Assembly (NCBI GenBank): GCA_902570425.1
Contig: CACFYB010000001.1
Coordinates: forward strand, 1-64,000
Direction: 5' to 3'
DNA: 64,000 nt
DNA from: an uncultured Pelagibacteraceae bacterium
GTDB lineage: Bacteria > Pseudomonadota > Alphaproteobacteria > Pelagibacterales > Pelagibacteraceae
The notes beneath the pieces are model-generated. The model had not been told where the DNA came from. It saw only the letters and a program-made list of their open reading frames with translations, and searched no databases. Position numbers and translations under genes: made by a program. This document shows positions 36,076 through 45,099 of this stretch, one piece after another; positions within the stretch are counted from its first letter, which is position 1, and the number at the start of each line of letters is the position of its first letter.

Positions 36076-36792
36076 ATGAAAATTTTCCCAGCAATAGATA
36101 TTAAAGATAAAAAGTGTGTGAGATTAGTTAAGGGAGATTTCGACAACAAAACTGAATATGAAATGTCTCCAGTTGAACAAGCTTGTAAATATAAAGATTT
36201 TGGTTTTAAAAACTTACATATAGTTGATTTGGACGGGGCTTTAACTGGTGAAACAGTTAATTTGGATATTATTCAAGAAATAGTCACAAAATTTGATCTT
36301 AGAATTGAAATTGGTGGAGGTATCAGAAATTTTGAAAGTATTCAGAAATATACTGATGCCGGCGTTGAAAAAGTTATTTTAGGAAGTGCTGCTATAAAAG
36401 ATAAAAATTTTCTAAAAGAGGCATGTGAAAAATTTTCAAATAAAATTGCCTTAGGGTTAGATGCTAAAGATGGATATTTATCAGTTTCAGGTTGGAAGGA
36501 AAATTCCAATAAATTGACTTTAGATTATTTGAAAGAAGTGAATGATTTTGGCGCAAGTAGATTGATTTATACGGATATAAACAGAGATGGAATGAAGCAA
36601 AGTCCAAATTTTGATGAAACAATAAAAGTTGCTGAGATATCAAATTGTCCTGTAATTATATCAGGTGGTGTTTCATCAATAGATGATATTAAAAAAGCAA
36701 AGAATTTAAAAAACGTTGAGGGTATAATAGTCGGTAAAGCCATCTATGATGGTGAAATTAAATTAGAGGAGCTAGTAAAAGAGGATGCTTAA
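36076..36792 (+). CDS. hisA: ProFAR isomerase (phosphoribosylformimino-AICAR-P isomerase)
   Basis: Amadori isomerase of histidine synthesis, TIM barrel. 238 residues. [20 protein letters not shown] carries catalytic Asp8. [45 protein letters not shown] with the second catalytic Asp, and [11 protein letters not shown] and [11 protein letters not shown] with phosphate-binding loops. Starts right after the hisH stop and overlaps hisF by 8 bases. Confidence 0.97.
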   Translation: MKIFPAIDIKDKKCVRLVKGDFDNKTEYEMSPVEQACKYKDFGFKNLHIVDLDGALTGETVNLDIIQEIVTKFDLRIEIGGGIRNFESIQKYTDAGVEKVILGSAAIKDKNFLKEACEKFSNKIALGLDAKDGYLSVSGWKENSNKLTLDYLKEVNDFGASRLIYTDINRDGMKQSPNFDETIKVAEISNCPVIISGGVSSIDDIKKAKNLKNVEGIIVGKAIYDGEIKLEELVKEDA

Positions 36793-37540
36793 GAATAGAA
36801 TCATTCCTTGCCTGGATGTTAAAAATGGCCGAGTTGTAAAGGGGATTAACTTTGTTGATCTTAAAGATGCAGGAGATCCTGTGGAACAAGCAAAAATTTA
36901 TAGTGATGGTGGAGCTGATGAGATTTGTTTTTTAGATATAACTGCTTCTAATGAAAACAGAGACATTATTTATGATGTTGTAGAAAAAACTTCGAGGAAG
37001 TGTTTTGTTCCTTTAACTGTAGGTGGTGGAATTAGAAGTATAGAGGATATTAATAAATTACTTAATTGTGGTGCCGACAAAGTTTCAATAAATACTGCAG
37101 CAGTTGAAAATTCAAAAGTTGTTATTGATAGTTCGAAAAAGTTTGGAGCTCAATGTATTGTAGTTGCAATAGATGCTAAAAAAAAAGGAGATAAGTGGGA
37201 AGTGTTTACTCACGGAGGAAGAAATAACAGTGGTATCGACGCTTTAGAGTATGCAAAACAGATGGAGCAAAATGGTGCAGGGGAATTGTTAGTTACTTCA
37301 ATGGATAGAGATGGAACTCAACTTGGTTATGATATTAAACTAATGTCTAAAATTTCATCTAAAGTTAATATTCCAGTAATTGCATCGGGAGGCGTTGGTA
37401 ATTTAGATCATTTAGTTGATGGAATTAAGTTTGGAAATGCTAGTGCAGTTTTAGCAGCCTCAATATTTCACTATGGTAAACATTCAGTTCAAGAGGCTAA
37501 GGAATATTTAGACTCTAAGGGAATACCTGTTAGAATTTAA
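36785..37540 (+). CDS. hisF: Imidazole glycerol phosphate synthase, cyclase subunit
   Basis: Makes IGP and AICAR. 251 residues, TIM barrel. [19 protein letters not shown] carries catalytic Asp11. [41 protein letters not shown] with the second Asp, and [16 protein letters not shown] follow, ending VASGGVGN-type phosphate loops ([16 protein letters not shown]). Works with HisH. In many alphaproteobacteria hisE follows; here a convergent oxygenase gene sits between hisF and hisE. Confidence 0.98.
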   Translation: MLKNRIIPCLDVKNGRVVKGINFVDLKDAGDPVEQAKIYSDGGADEICFLDITASNENRDIIYDVVEKTSRKCFVPLTVGGGIRSIEDINKLLNCGADKVSINTAAVENSKVVIDSSKKFGAQCIVVAIDAKKKGDKWEVFTHGGRNNSGIDALEYAKQMEQNGAGELLVTSMDRDGTQLGYDIKLMSKISSKVNIPVIASGGVGNLDHLVDGIKFGNASAVLAASIFHYGKHSVQEAKEYLDSKGIPVRI

Positions 37541-37542
37541 TT

Positions 37543-38082
37543 TTATCTAAATTTAGGTCCATTCATCCAAATAGCCAGCGTTGCTCTTGATCCAGAAATT
37601 ATTTTTTCTACTTTGTGACTTATAAATGAGGGAAAAACAACAGCTGACCCTGGGCCAAAATTTTCAACTTTTACATCTTTATCTCTAAATAAAAATAGGT
37701 CTCCACCTTCATAATCATTATCTGAACAATTTAAAAGACATGTTAATTTTATGTCTCTTACTGGTGATCGAACGGTTGCATCTATATGCCATGTATATTC
37801 TTCATCTTTTTGATATGTATTATAATTTAATTTTTTACTTCCAGTTAATTGGAAAATATCAAATCCGTAATAATAAGTATTTGAATGAATAATAAAATCT
37901 AAGAATGGTGATATTAAATGTTGAATCGCACCTAAATTTACAAATTTTACTTGTGATGTTTTTATAGCATTGGTATTAAGTTTATCACTACCTGGCACAA
38001 AATGCTCACTTATCGTTTTGTTAAGTTTTTTGATATTATCAATATTAAATAATGGAGCAGTATTATAAAGAGTATCTCGCAT
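37543..38082 (-). CDS. 2-oxoglutarate/Fe(II) oxygenase (prolyl-4-hydroxylase-like)
   Basis: 179 residues with a clear Fe(II)/2OG facial triad: His99 and Asp101 in EYTWHIDATV, then His156 in VVFPSFISHKVEKI, and Arg166 in SGSRATLAIW as the 2OG anchor. GYDGGDLFLF-type turn seen as NDYEGGDLFLFRDKD. The fold and C-terminus are those of P4H-like oxygenases, so a protein or small-molecule hydroxylase is likely; the substrate is unknown. It is on the opposite strand to the his genes and separates hisF (2 bases away) from hisE, which suggests insertion. Confidence 0.88.
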   Translation of the reverse strand: MRDTLYNTAPLFNIDNIKKLNKTISEHFVPGSDKLNTNAIKTSQVKFVNLGAIQHLISPFLDFIIHSNTYYYGFDIFQLTGSKKLNYNTYQKDEEYTWHIDATVRSPVRDIKLTCLLNCSDNDYEGGDLFLFRDKDVKVENFGPGSAVVFPSFISHKVEKIISGSRATLAIWMNGPKFR

Positions 38083-38127
38083 ATCTTTTTTTATATTAAT
38101 ATTCTTTTCTTATCAATGACATAAAGT

Positions 38128-38133
38128 TATAAT
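38128..38133 (+). promoter_or_regulatory. Possible promoter -10 element upstream of hisE
   Basis: A perfect TATAAT at 38128-38133, 17 bases before the hisE ATG at 38150. The region 17 bases upstream (TTTTCT) is a poor -35. In such AT-rich DNA a single TATAAT is weak evidence, but the divergent gap of 67 bases must contain a promoter for hisE now that it is split from hisF. Confidence 0.35.
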
Positions 38134-38149
38134 TATTTTATTATTATTT

Positions 38150-38422
38150 ATGTTAAAAACTTTAGAAGATTTAATCTTGTTAGCAAGAGAGAGAAAAAAT
38201 AATCCAGTCGATGGATCTTATACAAATACATTGTTGAGGGATAAACAACTATCGAAAAGTAAAATATTAGAGGAAATTAATGAGTTAATAGAGGCAGTAA
38301 ATAATAATTCCAATAAAATTCACGAAGCTGCAGATGTTTTTTACCATTTGATTATGTATTTAGAGGCCAATAATATTAAGATCGAGGACGTAATAGAAGA
38401 ACTCAATAAAAGAAAAAAATGA
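38150..38422 (+). CDS. hisE: Phosphoribosyl-ATP pyrophosphatase
   Basis: Second step of histidine synthesis. 90 residues. LEDLILLARERKNNPVDGSYTN at the start, then KILEEINELIEAVNN and NKIHEAADVFYHLIMYLEAN, the acidic metal-binding helices of all-alpha NTP pyrophosphatases. The EAADxxYH motif identifies HisE. Its 3' end overlaps the HIT gene ATG in ATGA. Confidence 0.95.
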   Translation: MLKTLEDLILLARERKNNPVDGSYTNTLLRDKQLSKSKILEEINELIEAVNNNSNKIHEAADVFYHLIMYLEANNIKIEDVIEELNKRKK

Positions 38423-38784
38423 GTTACGATAAAAATAATATTTTCGCAAAAATTTTGAGAGGTGAAATTCCTTGTAAAAAAATTTATGAAGATGAGTTTA
38501 TTTTATCCTTCCACGACATCAATCCTCAGAAGAAAGTACATGCATTAGTTATTCCAAAAGGAAGCTACATTGATCTAGATGATTTTAGCACAAAAGCATC
38601 ACCAGAGGAGATAGTGGGCCTTATTAAAGGAATCAATATTGTTGCCAAAAAATTAGGCATTTCAGTTGATACAGGTAAGGGTTATAGAGCCCTAGCAAAT
38701 ATAAATGAGCATGGAGGCCAAGAAGTGCCTCATCTTCACTTTCATTTATTTGGAGGTGAAAGAGTTGGGAAAATGGTAGAGTGA
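38419..38784 (+). CDS. HIT-family (HinT-like) nucleotide hydrolase
   Basis: 121 residues. NNIFAKILRGEIPCKKIYED is the HinT opening. VLIFHDINPQ-type segment appears as ILSFHDINPQKKVHALVIPK. GGQEVPHLHFHLFGGERVG carries the catalytic histidine triad HLHFHLF. HinT enzymes hydrolyse nucleoside phosphoramidates. Cotranscribed with hisE and the following GNAT gene (4-base overlaps on both sides). Confidence 0.96.
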   Translation: MSYDKNNIFAKILRGEIPCKKIYEDEFILSFHDINPQKKVHALVIPKGSYIDLDDFSTKASPEEIVGLIKGINIVAKKLGISVDTGKGYRALANINEHGGQEVPHLHFHLFGGERVGKMVE

Positions 38785-39284
38785 ATAAAAAAGTTGAAAG
38801 AAACTATTTAGAAATAAATTTTTTAAAGGAATTAAAAGATAGTTCTAATTATTCAGAATATCATTCAATTACATTGGTTAACCCAGTTGATTTTCAACTA
38901 AACAAATTTTTTTATAAGAATATTGGGAAAAATCATCATTGGATTGACAGATTGATTTGGACAGACAAACAATGGATAGATTACGTAACTGATAAAAAAG
39001 TTAAAACTTTTATTTTAAAAGATAAAGAAGATTTAGCCGGATACTTTGAGCTTATATTTCATCCAGATAAGAATGAAGTTGAAATAGCTTATTTAGGATT
39101 ATTAGAAGAATATCAGAACAAAAAATTAGGTTCATATCTTTTGTCAACAGCAATTAAAAATTCTTTTTTGAGTAAACCAAAAAGAGTTTGGGTTCATACT
39201 TGCTCATTAGATCACAAGAATGCTTTAAAAAATTACATTTCTAGAGGAATGAAAATATTCAAAACAGAAACTGTTTTTTTGTAA
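38781..39284 (+). CDS. GNAT-family N-acetyltransferase
   Basis: 167 residues from GTG at 38781, which overlaps the HIT stop in GTGA. The GNAT core is visible in GYFELIFHPDKNEVEIAYLG and LLEEYQNKKLGSYLLSTAI, the acetyl-CoA pyrophosphate loop (QxxxLGxxLL), followed by VWVHTCSLDHKNALKNYISRGMKIFKT where the final strand and helix lie. The N-terminal 60 residues contain substrate-binding elements. Substrate unknown. The stop is one base from the convergent lolA stop. Confidence 0.85.
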   Translation: MNKKVERNYLEINFLKELKDSSNYSEYHSITLVNPVDFQLNKFFYKNIGKNHHWIDRLIWTDKQWIDYVTDKKVKTFILKDKEDLAGYFELIFHPDKNEVEIAYLGLLEEYQNKKLGSYLLSTAIKNSFLSKPKRVWVHTCSLDHKNALKNYISRGMKIFKTETVFL

Positions 39285-39285
39285 T

Positions 39286-39837
39286 TTAATTATTTTTAGG
39301 AAGTAAGAATAATTTTTTGTCTATTTTTTGATTTCTTTTAATTGATGAGAGATATGTAATGTTTATATTTTGAAAAATATCAGTAGTTTGCCACCCAATA
39401 AGATTGAAAGTCTTTCTATCAAAAAAGAGATTAATTTCTATATCATTTTCAGTAAAATTAAAATTTACAAAATTGTCATCAATATTTCTTTCATTAAGAT
39501 CTTTTATTTTTTTTAATAAAAATTTTTTATTAAGTATGAAATTTAATGGTGTTTTTTCAATTGGATAAAGATAATAACTGCTTAAAGTTTTTACGACTAA
39601 AGATTTACCATTAGAAACTAAAATTTTTTTATTATTTAGATTATATTTACAATAAATCTTTTTTGGATATTCAACTATACAATTTCCTTTTTCAATTTTT
39701 CCATTTATATTCTGTTCAAAATTAAAAGATATATTTTCAATAATTTCTAATTTGTTAATTATCTCATTTTTAATTGAAGCAGATGCATTATTTATAATCA
39801 ATAATAATAACGTAGTTAAAAATAATTTCTTTTTCAA
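39286..39837 (-). CDS. lolA: LolA-like outer-membrane lipoprotein carrier protein
   Basis: Periplasmic chaperone that ferries lipoproteins to the outer membrane. 183 residues. Signal peptide KKLFLTTLLLLIINNASAS. The mature part shows the LolA pattern ISFNFEQNINGKIEKGNCIV, then PKKIYCKYNLNNKKILVSNG (equivalent to the PGRxRxEY and DGxxxWxYD region) and SYYLYPIEKTPLNFIL. Strongly diverged, but its coupling to ftsK (4-base overlap) is the conserved ftsK-lolA arrangement. Confidence 0.87.
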   Translation of the reverse strand: MKKKLFLTTLLLLIINNASASIKNEIINKLEIIENISFNFEQNINGKIEKGNCIVEYPKKIYCKYNLNNKKILVSNGKSLVVKTLSSYYLYPIEKTPLNFILNKKFLLKKIKDLNERNIDDNFVNFNFTENDIEINLFFDRKTFNLIGWQTTDIFQNINITYLSSIKRNQKIDKKLFLLPKNN

Positions 39838-41957
39838 AGAACATCCCTTTTACCAACATGATTTGCTTTACTTACAATTCCGTCTGCTTCCATCATATCA
39901 ATTATTCTTGCAGCACGATTATATCCAATTTGAAGTTTTCTTTGTAAAAAGGATGTTGAAGCTTTTCCTTCAGACTTAATTATTTCAACTGCCATTTGAT
40001 ATAATTCATCTTTATCTCCTTGTTTATTAAGATTTTCGTTTATTTCCTTTTCGTCAGCAAACTTTAAGATTTCGTCAATATAATCTGGTTCTGCTTGAGA
40101 CCTCAAATAATTATTAATTTCCTCTATTTCGTTTTCAGATACAAAAGGTGCGTGAATTCTTATAATTTTATTTGCAGACGACATATAAAGCATATCACCT
40201 TTACCGAGTAATTGTTCAGCACCCTGTTCACCTAAAATTGTTCTACTATCAATTTTTGAGGTAACTTGAAATGAAATTCTTGTAGGAAAGTTTGCTTTTA
40301 TAGTTCCAGTAATGACATCAACACTTGGTCTTTGAGTTGCCATTATTATATGAATACCTGCAGCTCTAGCCATTTGAGATAGTTTTTGGATATAATTTTC
40401 AATTTCTTTACCAGCAACTAACATTAAGTCAGACATTTCATCAACTACCACCACAATGTAAGGCATTGGCAGTTTATGTTTAGAATTATAACCATCAATA
40501 TTTCTGACTCCTTCTTTAGTCATTAATCGATATCTACTTTCCATTTCTTTTACTACCCAACCCAAAACAGAGGCAGCTTTTTTAGCTTCAGTAATTACAG
40601 GACACAGAAGATGTGGTACACCTTCATAAGTGGATAGTTCCAGCATTTTAGGATCAATTAGGATAAATTTACATCTATCTGGTGAATGTCGGTACAGTAA
40701 TGATAGAATTATTGTGTTTATACAAACCGATTTACCCGAACCCGTAGTTCCTGCAATTAATAAATGAGGCATTGATGCTAAGTCTCCAATAATAGGATCA
40801 CCAGAAATATTTTTGCCTAATGCTATTGGTAATTTTATATCTTTTTTTTTAAAATCTGAATTATTTAAAATTTCACTCAAGTATACATTTTCTCTATTAA
40901 GATTTGGTAACTCAATACCTATAGTATTGCTTCCTGGAATGATTGATATTCTTGCAGACTCAGAACTAGTATTTCTAGCTATATCATCTGATAAATTGAT
41001 AATTTTAGATACCTTTATACCAGCTGCAGGTTCAAATTCATTTAAAGTTACAACTGGACCATGGCTTACTTTCTTTATACTTCCGTCAACTCCAAAATCT
41101 AAAAGAATTTTTTCAAGAAATTTGGGATCATTATTCTCATTTTTACTTAAATTATTTTTTTCTTTTTTTGATGGTATTTTAAGCAAGTTAATAGAGGGAA
41201 GATTAAATTTAATTTTTTTTGTAGAAACATTATTATCAGCTTTTATAAATGGAAGATCCTCTTGAATAAGATTCTTAATTTCATCTTGTGGTAAAAATTG
41301 TTCAATAATTTCATTTTTATTAGTATAGTTTTTTTTATCTTTGCGCAAAAATATATTTATCAATTTTTTTATACCATGAAAAAAATTTTTTATTTTAAAG
41401 TTAATACTTATTAAAAAAAATATTGAAATAATAAGAATTAAAATATAAAAACAAACAGTCTCATATGAACCTACCAAAGTATTTATAAATGATTGATTAA
41501 GATATTCACCAATGAAACCACCATTTCCATTAATATAAATACTAAAATTATTTGAGTAAAAATGATTAAAAAATAGAGATCCAAATAGTGAGTAAATAAT
41601 TATAAAAAATAAACTCTCAATAAATATAAAAATTTCCTTTTGTCTAAAAATATTTATACCAGTGAATATCAATGTTAGAGGTATTAAGAGAGCAATTAAA
41701 CCAATAGACTGAAAAAAAATATCAGAAGTGTAACTACCCTGAAACCCTAAAAAATTTTCTATTTTAACATTTTCTTGAAATATAAAATTTGGGTCAGAAG
41801 GTGAATATGTAATTAAAGCTACAAAAAGTAAAATTCCAAGAAAAAAAACCAATATACCAAATATTTCAATAAACCTTTTAATTAAGAAAATTGATATTGA
41901 ATTAGCTATTTTTTTTATATTCATGTTTGCAGAATCAAATATATCACTTTGTATCAT
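39834..41957 (-). CDS. ftsK: FtsK, DNA translocase
   Basis: Septal DNA pump that completes chromosome segregation. 707 residues. N-terminal membrane region with four hydrophobic helices (for example RFIEIFGILVFFLGILLFVALITY), a charged linker about 210-290, then the motor: PVVTLNEFEPAAGIKVSKI, PLIVAGTTGSGKS-type Walker A seen as LLIAGTTGSGKSVCINTI, FILIDPKMLELSTYEGVPHL, and VVVDEMSDLM as Walker B. The C-terminal gamma domain YQMAVEIIKSEGKASTSFLQ (winged helix) binds KOPS-like sequences. The start could instead be Met12. Overlaps lolA by 4 bases. Confidence 0.96.
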   Translation of the reverse strand: MIQSDIFDSANMNIKKIANSISIFLIKRFIEIFGILVFFLGILLFVALITYSPSDPNFIFQENVKIENFLGFQGSYTSDIFFQSIGLIALLIPLTLIFTGINIFRQKEIFIFIESLFFIIIYSLFGSLFFNHFYSNNFSIYINGNGGFIGEYLNQSFINTLVGSYETVCFYILILIISIFFLISINFKIKNFFHGIKKLINIFLRKDKKNYTNKNEIIEQFLPQDEIKNLIQEDLPFIKADNNVSTKKIKFNLPSINLLKIPSKKEKNNLSKNENNDPKFLEKILLDFGVDGSIKKVSHGPVVTLNEFEPAAGIKVSKIINLSDDIARNTSSESARISIIPGSNTIGIELPNLNRENVYLSEILNNSDFKKKDIKLPIALGKNISGDPIIGDLASMPHLLIAGTTGSGKSVCINTIILSLLYRHSPDRCKFILIDPKMLELSTYEGVPHLLCPVITEAKKAASVLGWVVKEMESRYRLMTKEGVRNIDGYNSKHKLPMPYIVVVVDEMSDLMLVAGKEIENYIQKLSQMARAAGIHIIMATQRPSVDVITGTIKANFPTRISFQVTSKIDSRTILGEQGAEQLLGKGDMLYMSSANKIIRIHAPFVSENEIEEINNYLRSQAEPDYIDEILKFADEKEINENLNKQGDKDELYQMAVEIIKSEGKASTSFLQRKLQIGYNRAARIIDMMEADGIVSKANHVGKRDVL

Positions 41958-41987
41958 CTAATTTTTATTGTTAAAATTAAAATAATT

Positions 41988-43061
41988 ATGAAAGTATGTA
42001 TAATAGGCAATGGATTAACAAGTTTGACTTTGGCCAAAGTATTAGTCAATCAAAATATTATTGTAGAATTATTCTTTAAAAAGAGATTTAAAAAATTCAG
42101 TAAAAATAGAACATTAAGTATTTCTAAATCAAATTTGGATTTTTTTAATAAAAATATTTTAGATATTAAAAATTTAGGTTGGAAAATTAATAGAATTGAA
42201 ATTTATTCAGAGAATTTGAATAACGAAAGTCTACTTAATTTTGAAAATAAAAATAAGCAGCTTTTTTACATGATAAAGAATAATCAGATTTACGATTTAT
42301 TAAAATCAAATCTTATTAAAAATAAAAATTTTAAATTTAAAAAGGTTAAAAAGTATGAAAATTTAATGAGAAAAAATTATGACTTAATCTTTAATTGTGA
42401 AACTGATAATTTTTTTACGAGAAAATTTTTTTTTAAAAAGATAAACAAAGATTATAAGAGTTTTGCTCATACAACAATTATAGAACATAAAAAAATTAGG
42501 AATAATGATAAAGCTGTTCAAGTTTTTACTAAAGAAGGCCCTTTAGCTTTTTTACCTATATCAGAGAAAGAGACTTCTGTAGTTTATTCAATCAGAGGAA
42601 AAAAAAATATTAATATTGATAATCTTATAAAAAAATTTAACAAAGATTATTTGATTAATAAAATTCAAAAACCATCAACTTTTAGTCTTAAGTTATCTAA
42701 TTTGAGAACTTATCATTATAAGAACATTTTAGCTTTTGGTGACATTCTTCATAAAATTCATCCTCTAGCTGGACAGGGTTTTAACATGACAATAAGAGAT
42801 ATTAGAGAACTTTTAATTCTAATAAAATATAAAATTGATAATGGTCTTGAATTAGACATTTCAATCTGTTCAAATTTTGAAAAGAAAACAAAACATAAGA
42901 ATTTTCTATTTGTAAGTGGCATAGATTTTATTTATGAATATTTTAATCTTGAGAGTAAATCTAATAACAAAATTATGAGTAGGACAGTTAAGTTTTTTGG
43001 TAATAATAAATTCTTGAATAATAAGTTTATTCAATATGCCAATGAAGGGATAATTTTTTAA
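41988..43061 (+). CDS. UbiH/Coq6-type FAD-dependent ring hydroxylase
   Basis: ATG 41988 is chosen although the frame is open from 41949: MKVCIIGNGLTSLTLAKVLV has the FAD-binding GxGxxG-like loop at its proper place. 357 residues. A central AHTTIIEHKK and AFLPISEKETSVVYSI strand pattern and a C-terminal ILAFGDILHKIHPLAGQGFN (FAD-binding DxxHxxHPLAGQGxN) identify the ubiquinone-pathway hydroxylase family. The family hydroxylates the quinone ring. Which ring position this enzyme modifies is not clear. Diverges from ftsK, 30 bases away. Confidence 0.88.
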   Translation: MKVCIIGNGLTSLTLAKVLVNQNIIVELFFKKRFKKFSKNRTLSISKSNLDFFNKNILDIKNLGWKINRIEIYSENLNNESLLNFENKNKQLFYMIKNNQIYDLLKSNLIKNKNFKFKKVKKYENLMRKNYDLIFNCETDNFFTRKFFFKKINKDYKSFAHTTIIEHKKIRNNDKAVQVFTKEGPLAFLPISEKETSVVYSIRGKKNINIDNLIKKFNKDYLINKIQKPSTFSLKLSNLRTYHYKNILAFGDILHKIHPLAGQGFNMTIRDIRELLILIKYKIDNGLELDISICSNFEKKTKHKNFLFVSGIDFIYEYFNLESKSNNKIMSRTVKFFGNNKFLNNKFIQYANEGIIF

Positions 43062-43064
43062 TTA

Positions 43065-43712
43065 TTATTGAATAGTAGTGTTGTTGTAACTATCGTAACT
43101 ATAGGTAGTTAATATTTCTGAAATTTTTGTTTTTCTAATTTTTAGATTTTGTGCCTCTAATAAAATTTGTTTTTCTTCCAAAGTGAATGGCGAAGCCATA
43201 GCCAAAGCATTTATAATTTCATTAAGACTTTGTTCTTTTAGAGCTTGCCAATTAATTATAAATCCCTTTTTTTCAAAAAGTGATTTGATATCCTTAAAAA
43301 TTAATTCTAAATCAGAAAACTCTAAGTCCTCTTTTTTATTTGTTAAATCTTCAAAATAGTTATCAAAACTAATCTCAAATTCTCTATATTTTTTATTAGT
43401 GGAAAATTCATTTTCTATTTTAAATCTTATTATTCCTTTAAGTTCTATTATATACCTACCATCATTAGTTTTTTTGAAATTTGTTATTTTTCCCAAACAT
43501 CCGACATTATGTAGTTCTGGATTAATATAATTTTCATTTTGATTGTTTCTTGGTTGGATAATTCCTATTAGTTTATTTGTTTCCATGCTATCATTGATCA
43601 TATCAATATATCTCGGTTCAAATATATTTAATGGTACAGTAGTTTGTGGAAATATTATAAAATTACTTAATGGAAAAACTGCAACTTTTTTTGGTAAATC
43701 ATTTTTTTTCAT
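43065..43712 (-). CDS. Lon N-terminal (LON substrate-binding) domain protein
   Basis: 215 residues consisting of the LON substrate-binding domain without the ATPase or protease. KVAVFPLSNFIIFPQTTVPL is the opening, FEPRYIDMINDSMETNKLIGI the family signature, then GCLGKITNFKKTNDGRYII and a helical C-terminal part (ALKEQSLNEIINALAMASPF). Stand-alone LON-domain proteins are usual in alphaproteobacteria; function is unknown. The upstream 70 bases are shared with the tRNA-Gly promoter on the other strand. Confidence 0.93.
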   Translation of the reverse strand: MKKNDLPKKVAVFPLSNFIIFPQTTVPLNIFEPRYIDMINDSMETNKLIGIIQPRNNQNENYINPELHNVGCLGKITNFKKTNDGRYIIELKGIIRFKIENEFSTNKKYREFEISFDNYFEDLTNKKEDLEFSDLELIFKDIKSLFEKKGFIINWQALKEQSLNEIINALAMASPFTLEEKQILLEAQNLKIRKTKISEILTTYSYDSYNNTTIQ

Positions 43713-43744
43713 AATTTTTTAAAATATATCATATTTAATATTGC

Positions 43745-43773
43745 TTGAATTAAAAAAAACCGCTAACTATAAT
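43745..43773 (+). promoter_or_regulatory. Sigma-70 promoter of tRNA-Gly
   Basis: TTGAAT (43745-43750), 17-base spacer, perfect TATAAT (43768-43773). A start 7 bases downstream would be at about 43780, three bases before the mature tRNA. The -35 half also reads CTTGAA, so overlap with a heat-shock-type half-site cannot be excluded, but the position and -10 fit the housekeeping sigma factor. Confidence 0.75.
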
Positions 43774-43782
43774 GTCTCACTT

Positions 43783-43857
43783 GCGGGCATAGCTCAGTGG
43801 TAGAGCGTCTCGTTGCCAACGAGAAGGTCGAGGGTTCGACCCCCTTTGCCCGCTCCA
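43783..43857 (+). tRNA. tRNA-Gly (anticodon GCC)
   Basis: A cloverleaf folds by eye: acceptor stem GCGGGCA/TGCCCGC, D arm with AGCTCAGTGGTAGAGC, anticodon stem TCTCG/CGAGA with loop TTGCCAA (anticodon GCC at 43815-43817), and T arm GAGGGTTCGACCCCC with GTTCGA. Discriminator T and encoded CCA at 43855-43857. It begins a unit whose next gene, an FkbM methyltransferase, starts four bases after the CCA. Such 3' ends are common integration sites. Confidence 0.97.
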
Positions 43858-43861
43858 TTTT

Positions 43862-44776
43862 ATGCGTAAATTGTTAACAAAATTATTTCAAAAATTTATC
43901 GAATTAAAAGATATTAGAGGTTTCAAAAAAAATATTTTCTATTACATTTTTTTTAGAATTATCAGATCAATATTAGATAAAAAGATAAAAGTAAAGATTT
44001 ACAATTTTCTAATAATGGCAAATTATAAAAAAACTGCTATGTCTTTTTCTATCTTAAGAAAATGTGATTTTGATGATCATAGAGAACTTAAATTATTAGA
44101 TAAAATTTGTAATCATAATAAAATTTTTTTATTTGATTGTGGATCAAATTTTGGTTTTTATTCATTATATGTTGCATCAAAAAAAAAAGAAAATAAAGTT
44201 ATTGCTTTTGAAGCTTCTCCAGCAACATTTAATGAATTTTTAGAAAATATTAATCTTAATAATATTAATTCTATTGAAGCTAAAAATTTGGCAATTTCTA
44301 ATAAAGATAAAAGTGAATTAAAATTTTATGAAAGTGATAAAAATTGGGAAAGTTCTTTAGATCACTCGAATTTTAAAAAAAAGTCTGAATTAAGTATCAG
44401 TTCCACTACTCTGGATAAGGTATCGGAAAATCAAAATTTAGCAAATTATTTCGTTGTGATTAAACTTGATGTAGAGGGTCATGAAATGAAAGTTATAGAT
44501 GGAGGTTTGAATTTAATTAAAGAATATTCACCCTTGATAATTATTGAATTCTCAAAATTCATCGGTCAAAATGAGGAATTTAATTATTATTATTTAGAAA
44601 ATTTTTTAAAAGAGTTTGATTATGATATATACAATGTAGATTATAAAAAAACTGAACTTAAATTGTTAATTGAGCAGATGAACAAATTGTCAAAAAACAT
44701 GTATGGAATAGGTAATAGCTTCTTAGTTAAAAAAAATTCAAATTTTGAAAAAATAATGAAAGAATGTCAGATTTAA
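43862..44776 (+). CDS. FkbM-family SAM-dependent methyltransferase
   Basis: 304 residues. Residues 1-60 are basic and hydrophobic, unlike the rest. The Rossmann core starts at IFLFDCGSNFGFYSLYVASK (88-107, SAM-binding loop D-x-G-x-N-x-G), then KVIAFEASPATFNEFLENI and FVVIKLDVEGHEMKVIDGGL (catalytic-region DVEGxE). FkbM proteins O-methylate glycans or natural products; the substrate here is unknown. Starts 4 bases after tRNA-Gly and overlaps the pterin dehydratase gene by 13 bases. An internal start at MANYKKT (residue 52) is possible. Confidence 0.85.
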   Translation: MRKLLTKLFQKFIELKDIRGFKKNIFYYIFFRIIRSILDKKIKVKIYNFLIMANYKKTAMSFSILRKCDFDDHRELKLLDKICNHNKIFLFDCGSNFGFYSLYVASKKKENKVIAFEASPATFNEFLENINLNNINSIEAKNLAISNKDKSELKFYESDKNWESSLDHSNFKKKSELSISSTTLDKVSENQNLANYFVVIKLDVEGHEMKVIDGGLNLIKEYSPLIIIEFSKFIGQNEEFNYYYLENFLKEFDYDIYNVDYKKTELKLLIEQMNKLSKNMYGIGNSFLVKKNSNFEKIMKECQI

Positions 44777-45099
44777 CCAAAAAAAAATGTGTTCCCTGTG
44801 AAGGTGGAGTAATTCCATTTGATATTTCTGAAATTCATAAATACCAAAAAAAAATTGATGGTTGGAACATTACTAAAAATAAAGAAAATATTTTTTTTCT
44901 TGAAAAAAAATTTTCTTTTAAAAATTTTTTAGAAAGTCAAAAGTTTGTTAACAAAGTAGGACAAATATCAGAAGAAGAAGGACATCATCCAGAAATTTTA
45001 TTTGGTTGGGGTTATGCAAAAATTAATATAACAACACATGCTATAAAAGGTTTATCTGAAAATGACTTTATATTAGCTGCCAAGATTGATAAGATTTAA
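44764..45099 (+). CDS. phhB: Pterin-4a-carbinolamine dehydratase
   Basis: Recycles tetrahydropterin cofactor; also found as a transcription coactivator (DCoH) in animals. 111 residues. KCVPCEGGVIPFDISEI is the opening, FKNFLESQKFVNKVGQISE and EEGHHPEILFGWGYAKIN hold the HHPE signature (74-77), with THAIKGLSENDFILAAKID at the C-terminus. No phenylalanine hydroxylase gene is in the window, so the pterin it serves is unknown. The stop overlaps the purH stop (TTAA at 45096-45099). Confidence 0.95.
   Translation: MSDLTKKKCVPCEGGVIPFDISEIHKYQKKIDGWNITKNKENIFFLEKKFSFKNFLESQKFVNKVGQISEEEGHHPEILFGWGYAKINITTHAIKGLSENDFILAAKIDKI

Noticed and set aside
43744-43773. A fourth heat-shock-type promoter before tRNA-Gly (CTTGAA half)
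   Set aside because: The -35/-10 reading TTGAAT-N17-TATAAT is a better match and fits a tRNA gene; heat-shock control is not supported.
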